Shown here in pieces: positions 1 to 6,750 of a stretch of DNA of 8,251 bases. The stretch spans positions 1 to 8,251 of the forward strand of contig CANFQR010000048.1 in NCBI GenBank assembly GCA_947449125.1, in the 5' to 3' direction. Below the pieces are notes generated by a model. It did no database searches. It was not told where the DNA came from and worked only from the letters and a program-made list of their open reading frames with translations. How positions within the stretch are numbered: the stretch's first letter is position 1; every line of letters begins with the position of its first letter. Source of the stretch: Bacteroidota bacterium. GTDB lineage: Bacteria; Bacteroidota; Bacteroidia; B-17B0; Aurantibacillaceae. The position numbers and the translations under genes are program-made.

Positions 1-245
1 CATTGTTTAATTTTTTAAGGGTAAAACCAGAAATAGTTTCGGTTAAATCATCTTTTTTTTGGATCTTTTCTGCTCATCTTATTTTTTTTAGTGTAGAAGT
101 TCTATATTATTTATTTTACGATTATTTAAATATAAATGAACCCTATTTTAATCCCGTTTTACACGGACTATTGATGATATTATACAACACTTTACTTGCA
201 ATAGGTTTTTTAAAAAGTAAAAATTATGAGATTAAAACAGAGTAG
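1..245 (+). CDS. C-terminal fragment of a multi-pass membrane protein (copy 1 of a tandem pair), cut by the window edge
   Basis: Only the last ~80 codons are present. The frame is open to the window edge, and the TTG at position 3 is probably an internal leucine codon, not a start. Two hydrophobic helices are visible, roughly residues 17-40 (the FFWIFSAHLIFF region) and 54-70, followed by a short polar tail. It aligns with the C-terminus of the protein at 418-1065: FFWIFSAHLIFF matches LLWINSGILIYY in the last-but-one helix, and both end in GFLKSKN followed by EIKTE. It is therefore the upstream paralogue. No catalytic residues are visible and the function is unknown. The stop codon lies inside the next small reading frame, which starts at 226, so the two could be translationally coupled. 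Confidence 0.75.
   Translation, partial: LFNFLRVKPEIVSVKSSFFWIFSAHLIFFSVEVLYYLFYDYLNINEPYFNPVLHGLLMILYNTLLAIGFLKSKNYEIKTE
200..241. repeat. Direct repeat, copy A (3' end of membrane-protein copy 1)
   Basis: This matches 1014-1061. A block of 24 identical bases (200-223) is followed by a spacer of 2 bases here, against 8 in copy B, and then by 16 identical bases (226-241). The 6-base difference is two codons, so both copies stay in frame. The last 16 bases encode the end of the membrane protein (EIKTE) in one frame and an ATG-led MRLKQ in another. Identity stops soon afterwards. Confidence 0.85.
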
Positions 246-402
246 TATTATTGAACACCACGACGCTTTAGACGAAAATGGCAAACAACAATTAATTATA
301 GTTGGTGTGGATAGTAATGAAAATGATTTATACGAAGGGGTTATTGCAGAGAGGTCTTTTGCTTGTCCACCTTTCTGCCCAATTAATAGCCCTTTGATTT
401 AG
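226..402 (+). CDS. Small uncharacterised protein, 58 aa, with a CPPFC motif near the C-terminus
   Basis: The frame runs from ATG at 226 to TAG at 400-402 and overlaps the last 20 bases of the upstream membrane-protein gene. This overlap is typical of coupled bacterial genes. The product is soluble-looking and acidic, beginning MRLKQSSIIEHHD. A hydrophobic strand (residues 23-28, LIIVGV) is followed by an acidic stretch and then a C-terminus rich in cysteine and proline, with C47-P-P-F-C51-P. The CPPFC segment vaguely recalls the cysteine-containing ends of some rhodanese-like proteins, but I cannot place it in a family. It may be a genuine small protein or the remnant of a larger gene. The matching start (MRLKQ) survives after copy 2 of the membrane protein but stops after seven codons, which shows this frame was once part of the duplicated unit. 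Whether it is expressed is uncertain. Confidence 0.5.
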   Translation: MRLKQSSIIEHHDALDENGKQQLIIVGVDSNENDLYEGVIAERSFACPPFCPINSPLI

Positions 403-417
403 TAGTTTTTTAATTTA

Positions 418-1065
418 ATGTACCTTTATATATTTATTCAACTAATTAGTAATTTGATTGCTATAATTACGGGAATTAAACTGCTAAAATATTTTGATTT
501 AAGTCTTAAATTAATTTTGACGCTTATCTCTCTTGGTTTTATGGTCGATATTATTGGATTAACCTATGTGTTAATTACAAAAATGCAAAATCTATTTATC
601 TATCAATTCTACAGCATATTAGAATTAGTTTTATTATCATTCTTTTACATTACTATCATTAATAGTCTATTAATAAAGCGTCTTATCTTGTTTTTATTAT
701 TAATTTTTAGTTTGATAACATTGACCAATAGCTTTTCTAAAGATATTTATTATAATTTGTGTGCCCTCGAATATTTCTTAATTTCTTGTTATGTGTTTTG
801 TTTTTTTATTTATTCAATGAATTATAATCCTAAAAAAATTTCAACTGAATTCCCCTTGCTTTGGATAAATTCAGGCATTTTAATTTACTATATGACTTTT
901 ATTTTAATTCATTTGTTTAGCAATTATTTAATTAAAACATCAAATTCATTTTTATTAGGATTAACTAATAATTCTAATAATATACTTACACTAGTTTTTA
1001 TGACATTTATAATAATAGGTTTTTTAAAAAGTAAAAATAAAAATCATGAGATTAAAACAGAATGA
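418..1065 (+). CDS. Uncharacterised seven-helix membrane protein (copy 2 of a tandem pair)
   Basis: This 215-residue protein is almost entirely hydrophobic. Likely transmembrane helices lie near residues 3-24, 29-52, 59-82, 87-102, 113-133, 147-168 and 187-203, with a short basic/polar tail. Recognisable local features are the third-helix entry (residues 58-72, NLFIYQFYSILELVL, with Tyr62 and Glu69) and FPLLWINSGILIYY at 145-158. Proteins with this outline recur in Bacteroidota as hypothetical proteins, sometimes beside signalling genes. That is recollection and does not establish a role. It has no signal peptide, no soluble domain and no obvious catalytic motif. The ATG at 418 is preceded by an AT-rich leader without a Shine-Dalgarno sequence, as usual in this phylum. 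It is the paralogue of the fragment at 1-245 and ends 11 bases before the convergent gene at 1077. Function unknown. Confidence 0.8.
   Translation: MYLYIFIQLISNLIAIITGIKLLKYFDLSLKLILTLISLGFMVDIIGLTYVLITKMQNLFIYQFYSILELVLLSFFYITIINSLLIKRLILFLLLIFSLITLTNSFSKDIYYNLCALEYFLISCYVFCFFIYSMNYNPKKISTEFPLLWINSGILIYYMTFILIHLFSNYLIKTSNSFLLGLTNNSNNILTLVFMTFIIIGFLKSKNKNHEIKTE
1014..1061. repeat. Direct repeat, copy B (3' end of membrane-protein copy 2)
   Basis: This is the partner of 200-241. Identical blocks at 1014-1037 and 1046-1061 are separated by 8 bases instead of 2. The embedded ATG at 1046 opens the same MRLKQ frame as copy A, but it runs into AAT GAT TAA and stops at 1067-1069, so the overlapping small gene of copy A has no intact counterpart here. 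Confidence 0.85.
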
Positions 1066-1076
1066 TTAAACTTATT

Positions 1077-1751
1077 TTAGTTATTTAAACCTAGTAAAAA
1101 TTTCATGTTAATGTTTAAGCCGTAAACATTAACCCAGTTTTTTGATGAATGTACATCAATTGCCATACACGGGCCGGCTTGTAACATAAAAGTTGTTTTT
1201 ATTTTTTTGTCAGTTTTATTTACAACACAACTTAAACCATTTCCAAAACTATACCTGTCCCATTTTAAGGGCTGTTTGGTGTAGGCGTCTAAGTTTGTTT
1301 TTATATAATAGTTTAAGAGAACACTTCTGTTTTTTATTATGTTTTTATGCACTAAAAAATGATGTTCGCTGCAAAGCAGAGGATAGGGAATGATGAATTT
1401 TATTACGTCAATTGCTTCAGGGATTTTTACATCAATACTTCTGTCAATAATTGAGTTAATAACAGAAGAAAATGGGTAATAATAGGCCACATTATTTTTT
1501 TGCTGATTAAATTTATCAGTAGTTAATACGGTATAATCACAAATTTTAGAAATAATAAAATAGTTTGGCGTTAAGGGAATTTGAGTTACTAAACTAAGCG
1601 AATAATTATCGCGCAAATTTGTATTGCCTGATACCCCAATATACACCTCTTTATTTTGACCAACGCAGGTAATACTGGTAAATAAAACACCTAAAAATAA
1701 AACAAGACTAGTTTTTATTATTTTAATAGGAAACACGTATTTAAAATACAA
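1077..1751 (-). CDS. Probable exported protein of unknown function (non-ATG start)
   Basis: This protein of about 224 residues opens with a signal-peptide-like segment: basic residues around Lys10 and Lys13, a hydrophobic core at about 14-29 (TSLVLFLGVLFTSITC), then VGQ as a likely signal peptidase I site near residue 32. The cysteine at 29 lies in a poor lipobox context, so a lipoprotein is less likely. The mature part has alternating aromatic and polar stretches, and ends in AIDVHSSKNWVNVYGLNINMKF, which could form outer-membrane β-strands. I do not recognise a family. No in-frame ATG precedes the signal peptide, and an in-frame stop lies at 1763-1761. The start must therefore be TTG at 1751, GTG at 1736 or a rarer codon. 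A TAnnTTTG element sits about 30 bases upstream. The gene stands alone, convergent with the membrane-protein gene and downstream of murF-alr. Confidence 0.65.
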   Translation of the reverse strand: MYFKYVFPIKIIKTSLVLFLGVLFTSITCVGQNKEVYIGVSGNTNLRDNYSLSLVTQIPLTPNYFIISKICDYTVLTTDKFNQQKNNVAYYYPFSSVINSIIDRSIDVKIPEAIDVIKFIIPYPLLCSEHHFLVHKNIIKNRSVLLNYYIKTNLDAYTKQPLKWDRYSFGNGLSCVVNKTDKKIKTTFMLQAGPCMAIDVHSSKNWVNVYGLNINMKFLLGLNN

Positions 1752-1780
1752 AAAGATTAATTATAATTAAACATGAATTC

Positions 1781-1788
1781 CAAAAATA
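1781..1788 (-). promoter_or_regulatory. Candidate Bacteroidota -7 promoter element (TATTTTTG)
   Basis: Read on the minus strand this is TATTTTTG, an exact match to the Bacteroidota TAnnTTTG consensus. It lies 29 bases before the TTG start at 1751, a sensible leader length. No clear TTTG element is found about 20 bases further upstream. In DNA this AT-rich a single 8-base match is weak evidence. Confidence 0.3.
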
Positions 1789-1880
1789 GTTATCAGTAAA
1801 AAAATAAAAGATGTTTTAGTGTAATTTATAAGATTTTAATAGCAATTGATGAAACACTTTAATAAGTATATACAAATGAT

Positions 1881-4328
1881 TTATTCTTGTACATAAACTC
1901 GTTTAACCCTTGCCGAAACATTGGTAAGCACTTCGTATGCAATTGAATTAAGTGCTGTTGCGAGCATATTTATTTGAGATGCGTTTTCAAAAATTATAAC
2001 TTCATCGCCTTCATTACAAGTAATATCTGTAACGTCAATCATACACATGTCCATACAAACATTACCAATGGTTTTACAAAAACTACCATTAATATAAACA
2101 CCATGCTTTCCGTTTCCTAAAAGTCTGCTAAATCCATCGGCATAACCAATGGGAATTACGGCAATTCGAGTAGCTCTGTTTAGTTTCCCGCTTCTGTTAT
2201 AACCAACGGTTTGTGATTTTTCAACCTGTTTAATTTGACTTATTCGGGTAACTAATCTGCCAACATTTTCTAACGTACTTTGCTCCTGTTTATTTACACC
2301 AATGCCATACATGCCAATTCCTAACCTTACCATGTTATAATGTGCATTTTTAAATCGGCTTATTGCTCCTGAATTACAGATGTGTTTAATAACCACATAG
2401 CCCAATTCATTTTCAATTGTAGTATAAGTTTTTTCGAATATTTTAATTTGTTCGTTTGTAAAAGTATCTAATTCTGAATTGTCAGAAGCGGCTAAATGAG
2501 AAAAAATTGATTTGATTTTTATTTGAGGATATTTTTTTAATTCAACTAATAAATTACTAATATCAGACGCTTCAAAGCCTAAGCGATGCATGCCGGTATC
2601 TATTTTTAAATGTACAGGATAAGGTTCGGTAATACCAAGTGCATCAAGTTTTTTTGCAAATGCGGTTAAAATTTTAAAACTGTATAATTCAGGCTCAAGC
2701 TGGCAGGTAATAATATCTTCCAAACCGTCTTCTTCAGGACTCATCACCATAATTGGTAATGAAATTTGAGCTTGCCTAAGTTCAACACCCTCGTCGGCAT
2801 ACGCCACTGCTAAATAATTTACACCAATATGCTGAAGTGTTTTTGCAATTTGAATACTGCCACTGCCGTAGCCCATGGCTTTTACCATGCACATTAATTT
2901 TACATTTTGATTAATTAATGATTTGTAATAGTTAACGTTATTAATTAGTTTATTGAGATTAATTTCAAAAACCGTATCGTGACTTTTTAATTGCAATAAT
3001 CTGCTTATGTTTTCAAAACCAAAGCTTCGCGCACCTTTTAAAAGTATGCTGGCTTCGTTAAACAAATAATTAATTACATTAAACTGATTTATGAAACTTT
3101 GCGTGTCTGCATAAAATAATGAATTTGCTTTAAATAAGGCTTTGTGTTGCGAAATTTCTTTACCTATGCCAATTACTACATCTATTTTATTTTGAAAAAA
3201 AAGTTCAGATAATTGTCTGTAAAGCGAGTTTGAAGAAATGCCAGACTGTTCGAGATCAGAAACAACCACAATTTTTCGTGGTCGTCTATTTTGTTGTGTT
3301 AAATAATTTAGAGCAATTTTTATAGAGTCAATATCTGAGTTATAGTAATCGTTAATAATTAACGTATTATTAATGCCTGTTTTTAATTCTAAACGTAAGG
3401 CAACTGGTTGTAAATTACTAATCCGTTTAGAAATTTCATCCGCATTAAATCCCATTTGCGATAAAACTGTAATACAAGTGGAGGTATTTAATAGGGAGGC
3501 TAAATCTGAGAAAGGGATAGTATATTCATTTAGGCCGGTTGAAGTTTTTAGCTTTAGAAAATTATTTGCATGTATAATTTTTACATCAGCATCTTCAAAT
3601 GCTGATACCAAAATACATTTGTTGTATAATTCTTGTGGTAATTGCGTTTTGTGCAAACCGTTGATGATGATTTTAGAAGCGTGTGTTATTAATTTTAATT
3701 TTTCGTTTATTTTTTCTTCTTTGCTTTCAAAGCCTTCATCGTGCGCACTGCCAATAGATGTAATTATGCCAATGGTTGGTTTAATTATTTCTTCAAGCTT
3801 CTCCATTTCTTCTGGCATTGAAATGCCCGCTTCAAAAATGGCAAGGGTATGGTTGTGATTTAAATTTAAAACACTTAAGGGTACACCAATTTGAGAATTA
3901 TAACTTTTTGGACTACGGCAAATAACATAATCTTTTTTTAGTAATTGATAGAGCCATTCTTTTACAACTGTTTTACCATTGCTGCCGGTAATTCCAATAA
4001 CCGGAATTTGAAATTGTTGCCTGTGGAAAGCGGCTAGTTTCTGAATTGTTTGTAATGGGTTTTTAGATACAATAAACGAAATGTCTTTATTTAAAAATTC
4101 AGAATAATTAAATTCATTTTCTTGAATTAAAAATGATTTAACTCCTTTATCAATTAATTCAACAATAAAGTTATGCCCATTATTACGATTGGTTTTAAGC
4201 GCAATAAAAAGGGTGTTACTTGCTGTTTGAAGCGCTCTACTGTCGGTTAAAAATACGGTTATGTTTTTATCAGAACTTCCAAAAAATAAAGAGTTTGTAA
4301 TTTCTGCTATTTGTTGCAGGCTATACAT
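1881..4328 (-). CDS. murF-alr: Bifunctional UDP-MurNAc-tripeptide:D-Ala-D-Ala ligase / alanine racemase (MurF–Alr fusion)
   Basis: This cytoplasmic 815-residue fusion joins two peptidoglycan-precursor enzymes. The N-terminal half (about 1-450) is a Mur ligase that adds D-Ala-D-Ala to UDP-MurNAc-tripeptide using ATP. It shows DSR (29-31), the P-loop GITGSNGKT (112-120), FEAG (165-168), GSAH (193-196) and NDYYNSD (326-332, where many MurF have NDxYNANP). It ends near KGARSFGFE (431-439). The C-terminal half (about 451-815) is a fold-type III PLP racemase converting L-Ala to D-Ala. It has PLP lysine Lys483 in MVKAMGYGSG, KIDTGMHRLGF (575-585), catalytic Tyr710 in VGYNRSG, IPIGYADG (725-732) and GNVCMDM (755-761). 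Both active sites look intact, so it probably supplies both activities. The ATG at 4328 leads directly into a normal MurF N-terminus. It follows tdk by 9 bases, so co-transcription is likely. Fusions of this order are established in Bacteroidota. Confidence 0.97.
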   Translation of the reverse strand: MYSLQQIAEITNSLFFGSSDKNITVFLTDSRALQTASNTLFIALKTNRNNGHNFIVELIDKGVKSFLIQENEFNYSEFLNKDISFIVSKNPLQTIQKLAAFHRQQFQIPVIGITGSNGKTVVKEWLYQLLKKDYVICRSPKSYNSQIGVPLSVLNLNHNHTLAIFEAGISMPEEMEKLEEIIKPTIGIITSIGSAHDEGFESKEEKINEKLKLITHASKIIINGLHKTQLPQELYNKCILVSAFEDADVKIIHANNFLKLKTSTGLNEYTIPFSDLASLLNTSTCITVLSQMGFNADEISKRISNLQPVALRLELKTGINNTLIINDYYNSDIDSIKIALNYLTQQNRRPRKIVVVSDLEQSGISSNSLYRQLSELFFQNKIDVVIGIGKEISQHKALFKANSLFYADTQSFINQFNVINYLFNEASILLKGARSFGFENISRLLQLKSHDTVFEINLNKLINNVNYYKSLINQNVKLMCMVKAMGYGSGSIQIAKTLQHIGVNYLAVAYADEGVELRQAQISLPIMVMSPEEDGLEDIITCQLEPELYSFKILTAFAKKLDALGITEPYPVHLKIDTGMHRLGFEASDISNLLVELKKYPQIKIKSIFSHLAASDNSELDTFTNEQIKIFEKTYTTIENELGYVVIKHICNSGAISRFKNAHYNMVRLGIGMYGIGVNKQEQSTLENVGRLVTRISQIKQVEKSQTVGYNRSGKLNRATRIAVIPIGYADGFSRLLGNGKHGVYINGSFCKTIGNVCMDMCMIDVTDITCNEGDEVIIFENASQINMLATALNSIAYEVLTNVSARVKRVYVQE

Positions 4329-4337
4329 AGTTGCAGA

Positions 4338-4913
4338 TTATTTTTTAAAATTAGTATTAAAACAGTTTCTGCATAAAGGTTCGTAACTGTCTGTTTCGCC
4401 TAGCAACACTAAACTATTTTCGCTAGTTTTTCGATGGCTTACGTATGCTAAATTGCCGCATTGCATGCAAATAGCGTGAACTTTTGTAACGTATTCGGCT
4501 GTTGCTAATAAATTCGGAATTGGTCCAAAAGGTTTTCCTGTGTAATCTAAATCAAGTCCTGCCACAATAACTCTTACGCCTCTGTCTGCTAATTGATTGC
4601 AAACATAAGGTAATTCATTATCAAAAAATTGCGCTTCGTCAATACCTACCACATCCACATCTGTGGCCAACAATAAAATGTTTTCGCTGGTTGGCACTGG
4701 TGTGCTCATAATTTCAATTCCCTGATGGCTCACCACTTTAAATTCGTCATAACGAACATCAACAGTTGGTTTAAATATCTCTACTTTTTGTTTAGCAAAT
4801 TGAGCTCGTTTTAATCGCCTTATTAATTCTTCTGTTTTGCCTGAAAACATGCTTCCAACAATGACTTCAATCCAGCCACGTCTTTGTTCATTACTGTTAT
4901 TTTCTAAAAACAT
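4338..4913 (-). CDS. tdk: Thymidine kinase (type II)
   Basis: This cytoplasmic enzyme phosphorylates thymidine to dTMP with ATP in pyrimidine salvage. The 191-residue length is normal for the family. It has the P-loop GSMFSGKT (20-27), the DEAQFF motif (92-97) with Glu93 as the expected catalytic base, and the thymidine-binding lasso region around [15 protein letters not shown] (119-133). The structural zinc site is complete: C149-x-x-C152 and C181-x-x-C184. Tyr177 in SYEPLC sits where the family contacts substrate. The first dozen residues are polar and variable, and the ATG at 4913 is the natural start. It is the first gene of a two-gene unit with murF-alr and is divergent from the gene at 5003 across an 89-base gap. 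Confidence 0.97.
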   Translation of the reverse strand: MFLENNSNEQRRGWIEVIVGSMFSGKTEELIRRLKRAQFAKQKVEIFKPTVDVRYDEFKVVSHQGIEIMSTPVPTSENILLLATDVDVVGIDEAQFFDNELPYVCNQLADRGVRVIVAGLDLDYTGKPFGPIPNLLATAEYVTKVHAICMQCGNLAYVSHRKTSENSLVLLGETDSYEPLCRNCFNTNFKK

Positions 4914-4967
4914 TGTTTAAAAGCGGTTAAAAACAAAACCTAAAAGTAATGTAAGAACTTGCAAAAT

Positions 4968-5000
4968 CAAATTATATTTAATTATATAATTATTCACAAA
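4968..5000 (-). promoter_or_regulatory. Candidate promoter for tdk–murF-alr
   Basis: On the minus strand a TTTG (5000-4997) is followed, after 20 bases, by TATAATTTG (4976-4968). The spacing fits the Bacteroidota -33 / -7 pattern. The second element ends in TTTG as expected, but the TA is one base off the TAnnTTTG spacing. It would give a leader of roughly 45-50 bases before the tdk ATG. It is a visual match only, in an AT-rich divergent intergenic region that must also serve the gene at 5003. Confidence 0.3.
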
Positions 5001-5002
5001 CT

Positions 5003-5581
5003 ATGTCGCTAGAAAAAATTTTACACAAGATACAATCTCAAATAAATGATTTGGCGCCAACACTTGAGTTGTTTATTGACGAAACTATTCAACCTTCGGT
5101 AGAAAGTTGTGAAACGCTCCAAGATCAACTAATTAAGCTCCAGGAAAACATAGCAGTGTACAAGTATAAAAAAATAAATAACGAAATATCACCAAGTTTT
5201 AATATTCATGCAAAAGTTTCTGAAACACCTGTTGTTATTGAAAAAATTCCGGAACTTCAAACAGAAAAAACACCAGAACCTATAGAGGAAAAAGTGCAAG
5301 AAAAAATAGAAATTGCAGATATTAAAACAGAAGTTTTAGAAACAGAAAATAAAACTTTTTCACCAATAAGTATTGGTATTAACGATAAGTTTAGATTTAT
5401 AAATGAGTTATTTAAACAAAACGGCTCAGAATATGGGATTGCTCTGGAGCAACTAAATTCTTTAAAGAGTTGGAACGACACTGAGGTTTATTTAAACAGT
5501 TTAAAAAACTTATATAACTGGAATGAAACGAATGATGTTGTAAAGTATTTTTTTTCAATTGCGAAAAAACGTTACAATTAA
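5003..5581 (+). CDS. Uncharacterised cytoplasmic protein with a Pro/Glu/Lys-rich linker and a C-terminal domain of conserved appearance
   Basis: The 192-residue product has three parts. Residues 1-60 are helical, with a likely amphipathic or coiled-coil segment (SLEKILHKIQSQINDL and LQDQLIKLQENI). Residues 70-115 form a low-complexity linker rich in Glu, Lys, Pro, Thr and Ile. Residues 119-192 form a compact C-terminal region with GINDKFRFINELF, ALEQLNSLKSW, YLNSLKNLYNW and VVKYFFSIAKKRYN. I recall this C-terminal pattern from conserved Bacteroidota hypothetical proteins of unassigned function, so lineage conservation is likely. There is no signal peptide, membrane helix or catalytic motif. 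The ATG at 5003 is the natural start. The TAA stop overlaps the ATG of the peptidase gene by one base (TAATG), so coupled translation is likely. Function unknown; a scaffold or binding role would fit the linker layout but is speculation. Confidence 0.85.
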   Translation: MSLEKILHKIQSQINDLAPTLELFIDETIQPSVESCETLQDQLIKLQENIAVYKYKKINNEISPSFNIHAKVSETPVVIEKIPELQTEKTPEPIEEKVQEKIEIADIKTEVLETENKTFSPISIGINDKFRFINELFKQNGSEYGIALEQLNSLKSWNDTEVYLNSLKNLYNWNETNDVVKYFFSIAKKRYN

Positions 5582-6732
5582 TGCGCCTTATAATAGTTTC
5601 TTTTTGTTTAGTTATATTATTACCTGTTAATTTATTTGGTCAAGATACTCTTTATGCAAGAGAAATAATTAACTATTTAAGTTCAAAAAAATGTTTTGGC
5701 AGAGGTTATGTAAAAAACGGGAGCCATAAGGCAGCCAATTTTATTAAAAAGGAATTAATAAAAAATAAAGCAATGCCATTTTTTTCTAATGAGTACTTTC
5801 AAGATTTTTATTTTGATGTAAATACATTCACGGGGAAATTAAGAGTAAAAATAAATGATGTTAAGTTAAAGCCAGGTATAGATTTCATTGTTGCGCCGGA
5901 GAGTTCATCTTTAAAAGGAAAATATAATTTACAAAAAAAAGATTCTGTATCCTATACTGCAGTTGGCAGTTATTTGCCTTTAACGCTTTCTCTCAAAAAT
6001 AAATTAACGTATAGTGTTGCAACAAAAACAGTTTTAGGATGCAGAGTAGAAATTTTAAACAATAAAAATAGCAGCGAGCCTAAAACTATTGAGGTAAACA
6101 TAAAAAGTACCTATAAAAAAAATTATCTACAAAAAAACATTTGTGCCTTTATACCAGGCAGTTTAACTAACGATAGTTTAATTGTGTTTTCTGCTCATTA
6201 CGATCATTTGGGTGGAATGGGAAAAACTACATTTTTTCCGGGGGCTAATGATAATGCAAGCGGCGTTAGTGTATTGCTAAATTTAATAAGCCATTATCAA
6301 AAAAATCCACCAAAATATAAAACCGTTTTTATTTTTTTTGCCGGTGAAGAGGCAGGTTTGTTAGGATCAAAATATTTTGTAGAAAGTAAAATTATGGATT
6401 TAAGCAAAATTAAATTTTTAGTTAACCTTGATTTGCTTGGTACCGGAGACGATGGTATTATGGTAGTTAATGGCTACACCTACGCCAAACAATTTGAATT
6501 ATTAAATAATATAAATAACGAGCAATTATTTGTAAAAGAAATTAAGAAAAGAGGTAAGGCCTCAAACAGCGATCATTATTGGTTTACAGAAGCAGGCGTA
6601 CCATGTTTTTTTATTTATACGTTGGGAGGCGTTAAGGCTTATCATGATGTTTTTGATGTTTCTGAAACATTACCCTTAACAGATTATGTAGATGTTTTTA
6701 AATTAATAACCTCTTTTATCAATCAATTATAA
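5581..6732 (+). CDS. Secreted M28-family zinc aminopeptidase
   Basis: This 383-residue exported metallopeptidase probably trims N-terminal residues from peptides in the periplasm or outside the cell. The signal peptide covers residues 1-20 (LIIVSFCLVILLPVNLFG), with cleavage near G20-Q21. The catalytic domain holds a complete co-catalytic di-zinc set: SAHYDHLGG (204-212, ligand His206), GANDNASG (221-228, bridging Asp224), FAGEEAGLLGS (253-263, base Glu256 and ligand Glu257), NLDLLG (282-287, ligand Asp284) and YHDVFD (354-359, ligand His355). SDHYWFTEAGVPCFFI (330-345) is the usual segment before the last ligand. Residues 80-180, between the N-terminal part and the metal core, may be a PA-like insert, though I see no decisive motif. 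It follows the upstream gene with a TAATG overlap and precedes the small membrane-protein gene by 18 bases. Exact substrate unknown. Confidence 0.93.
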   Translation: MRLIIVSFCLVILLPVNLFGQDTLYAREIINYLSSKKCFGRGYVKNGSHKAANFIKKELIKNKAMPFFSNEYFQDFYFDVNTFTGKLRVKINDVKLKPGIDFIVAPESSSLKGKYNLQKKDSVSYTAVGSYLPLTLSLKNKLTYSVATKTVLGCRVEILNNKNSSEPKTIEVNIKSTYKKNYLQKNICAFIPGSLTNDSLIVFSAHYDHLGGMGKTTFFPGANDNASGVSVLLNLISHYQKNPPKYKTVFIFFAGEEAGLLGSKYFVESKIMDLSKIKFLVNLDLLGTGDDGIMVVNGYTYAKQFELLNNINNEQLFVKEIKKRGKASNSDHYWFTEAGVPCFFIYTLGGVKAYHDVFDVSETLPLTDYVDVFKLITSFINQL

Positions 6733-6750
6733 AATTTAAAATTACTTAGT

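Noticed and set aside
53..60. T8 run, and similar 8-base homopolymers at 5933-5940 and in the peptidase gene near 6333, as possible phase-variation tracts
   Set aside because: Runs of this length are expected by chance in such AT-rich DNA. The frames are intact and the genes are not typical phase-variable loci.
1066..1080. Bidirectional terminator between the convergent genes ending at 1065 and 1077
   Set aside because: The best inverted repeat is only four base pairs (AACT/AGTT) with no clear T-run, too weak to call.
1193..1393. 66-codon plus-strand ORF
   Set aside because: It is antisense to the exported-protein gene. The product has no coherent domain and no leader of its own, so it is a shadow frame.
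1752..1880. Possible small gene or RNA between the exported-protein gene and murF-alr
   Set aside because: ATG-led frames here are only a few codons long, and no stable hairpin or RNA motif is visible. Apart from the TAnnTTTG match I see nothing in it.
3373..3858. 161-codon plus-strand ORF opposite murF-alr
   Set aside because: It lies wholly antisense to the well-conserved MurF domain. The length is explained by codon bias of the true gene, and the product shows no family motif.
5257..5481. 74-codon minus-strand ORF
   Set aside because: It is antisense to the linker and C-terminal domain of the 5003 gene. The Ser-rich product mirrors the Glu/Lys codons of the real frame.
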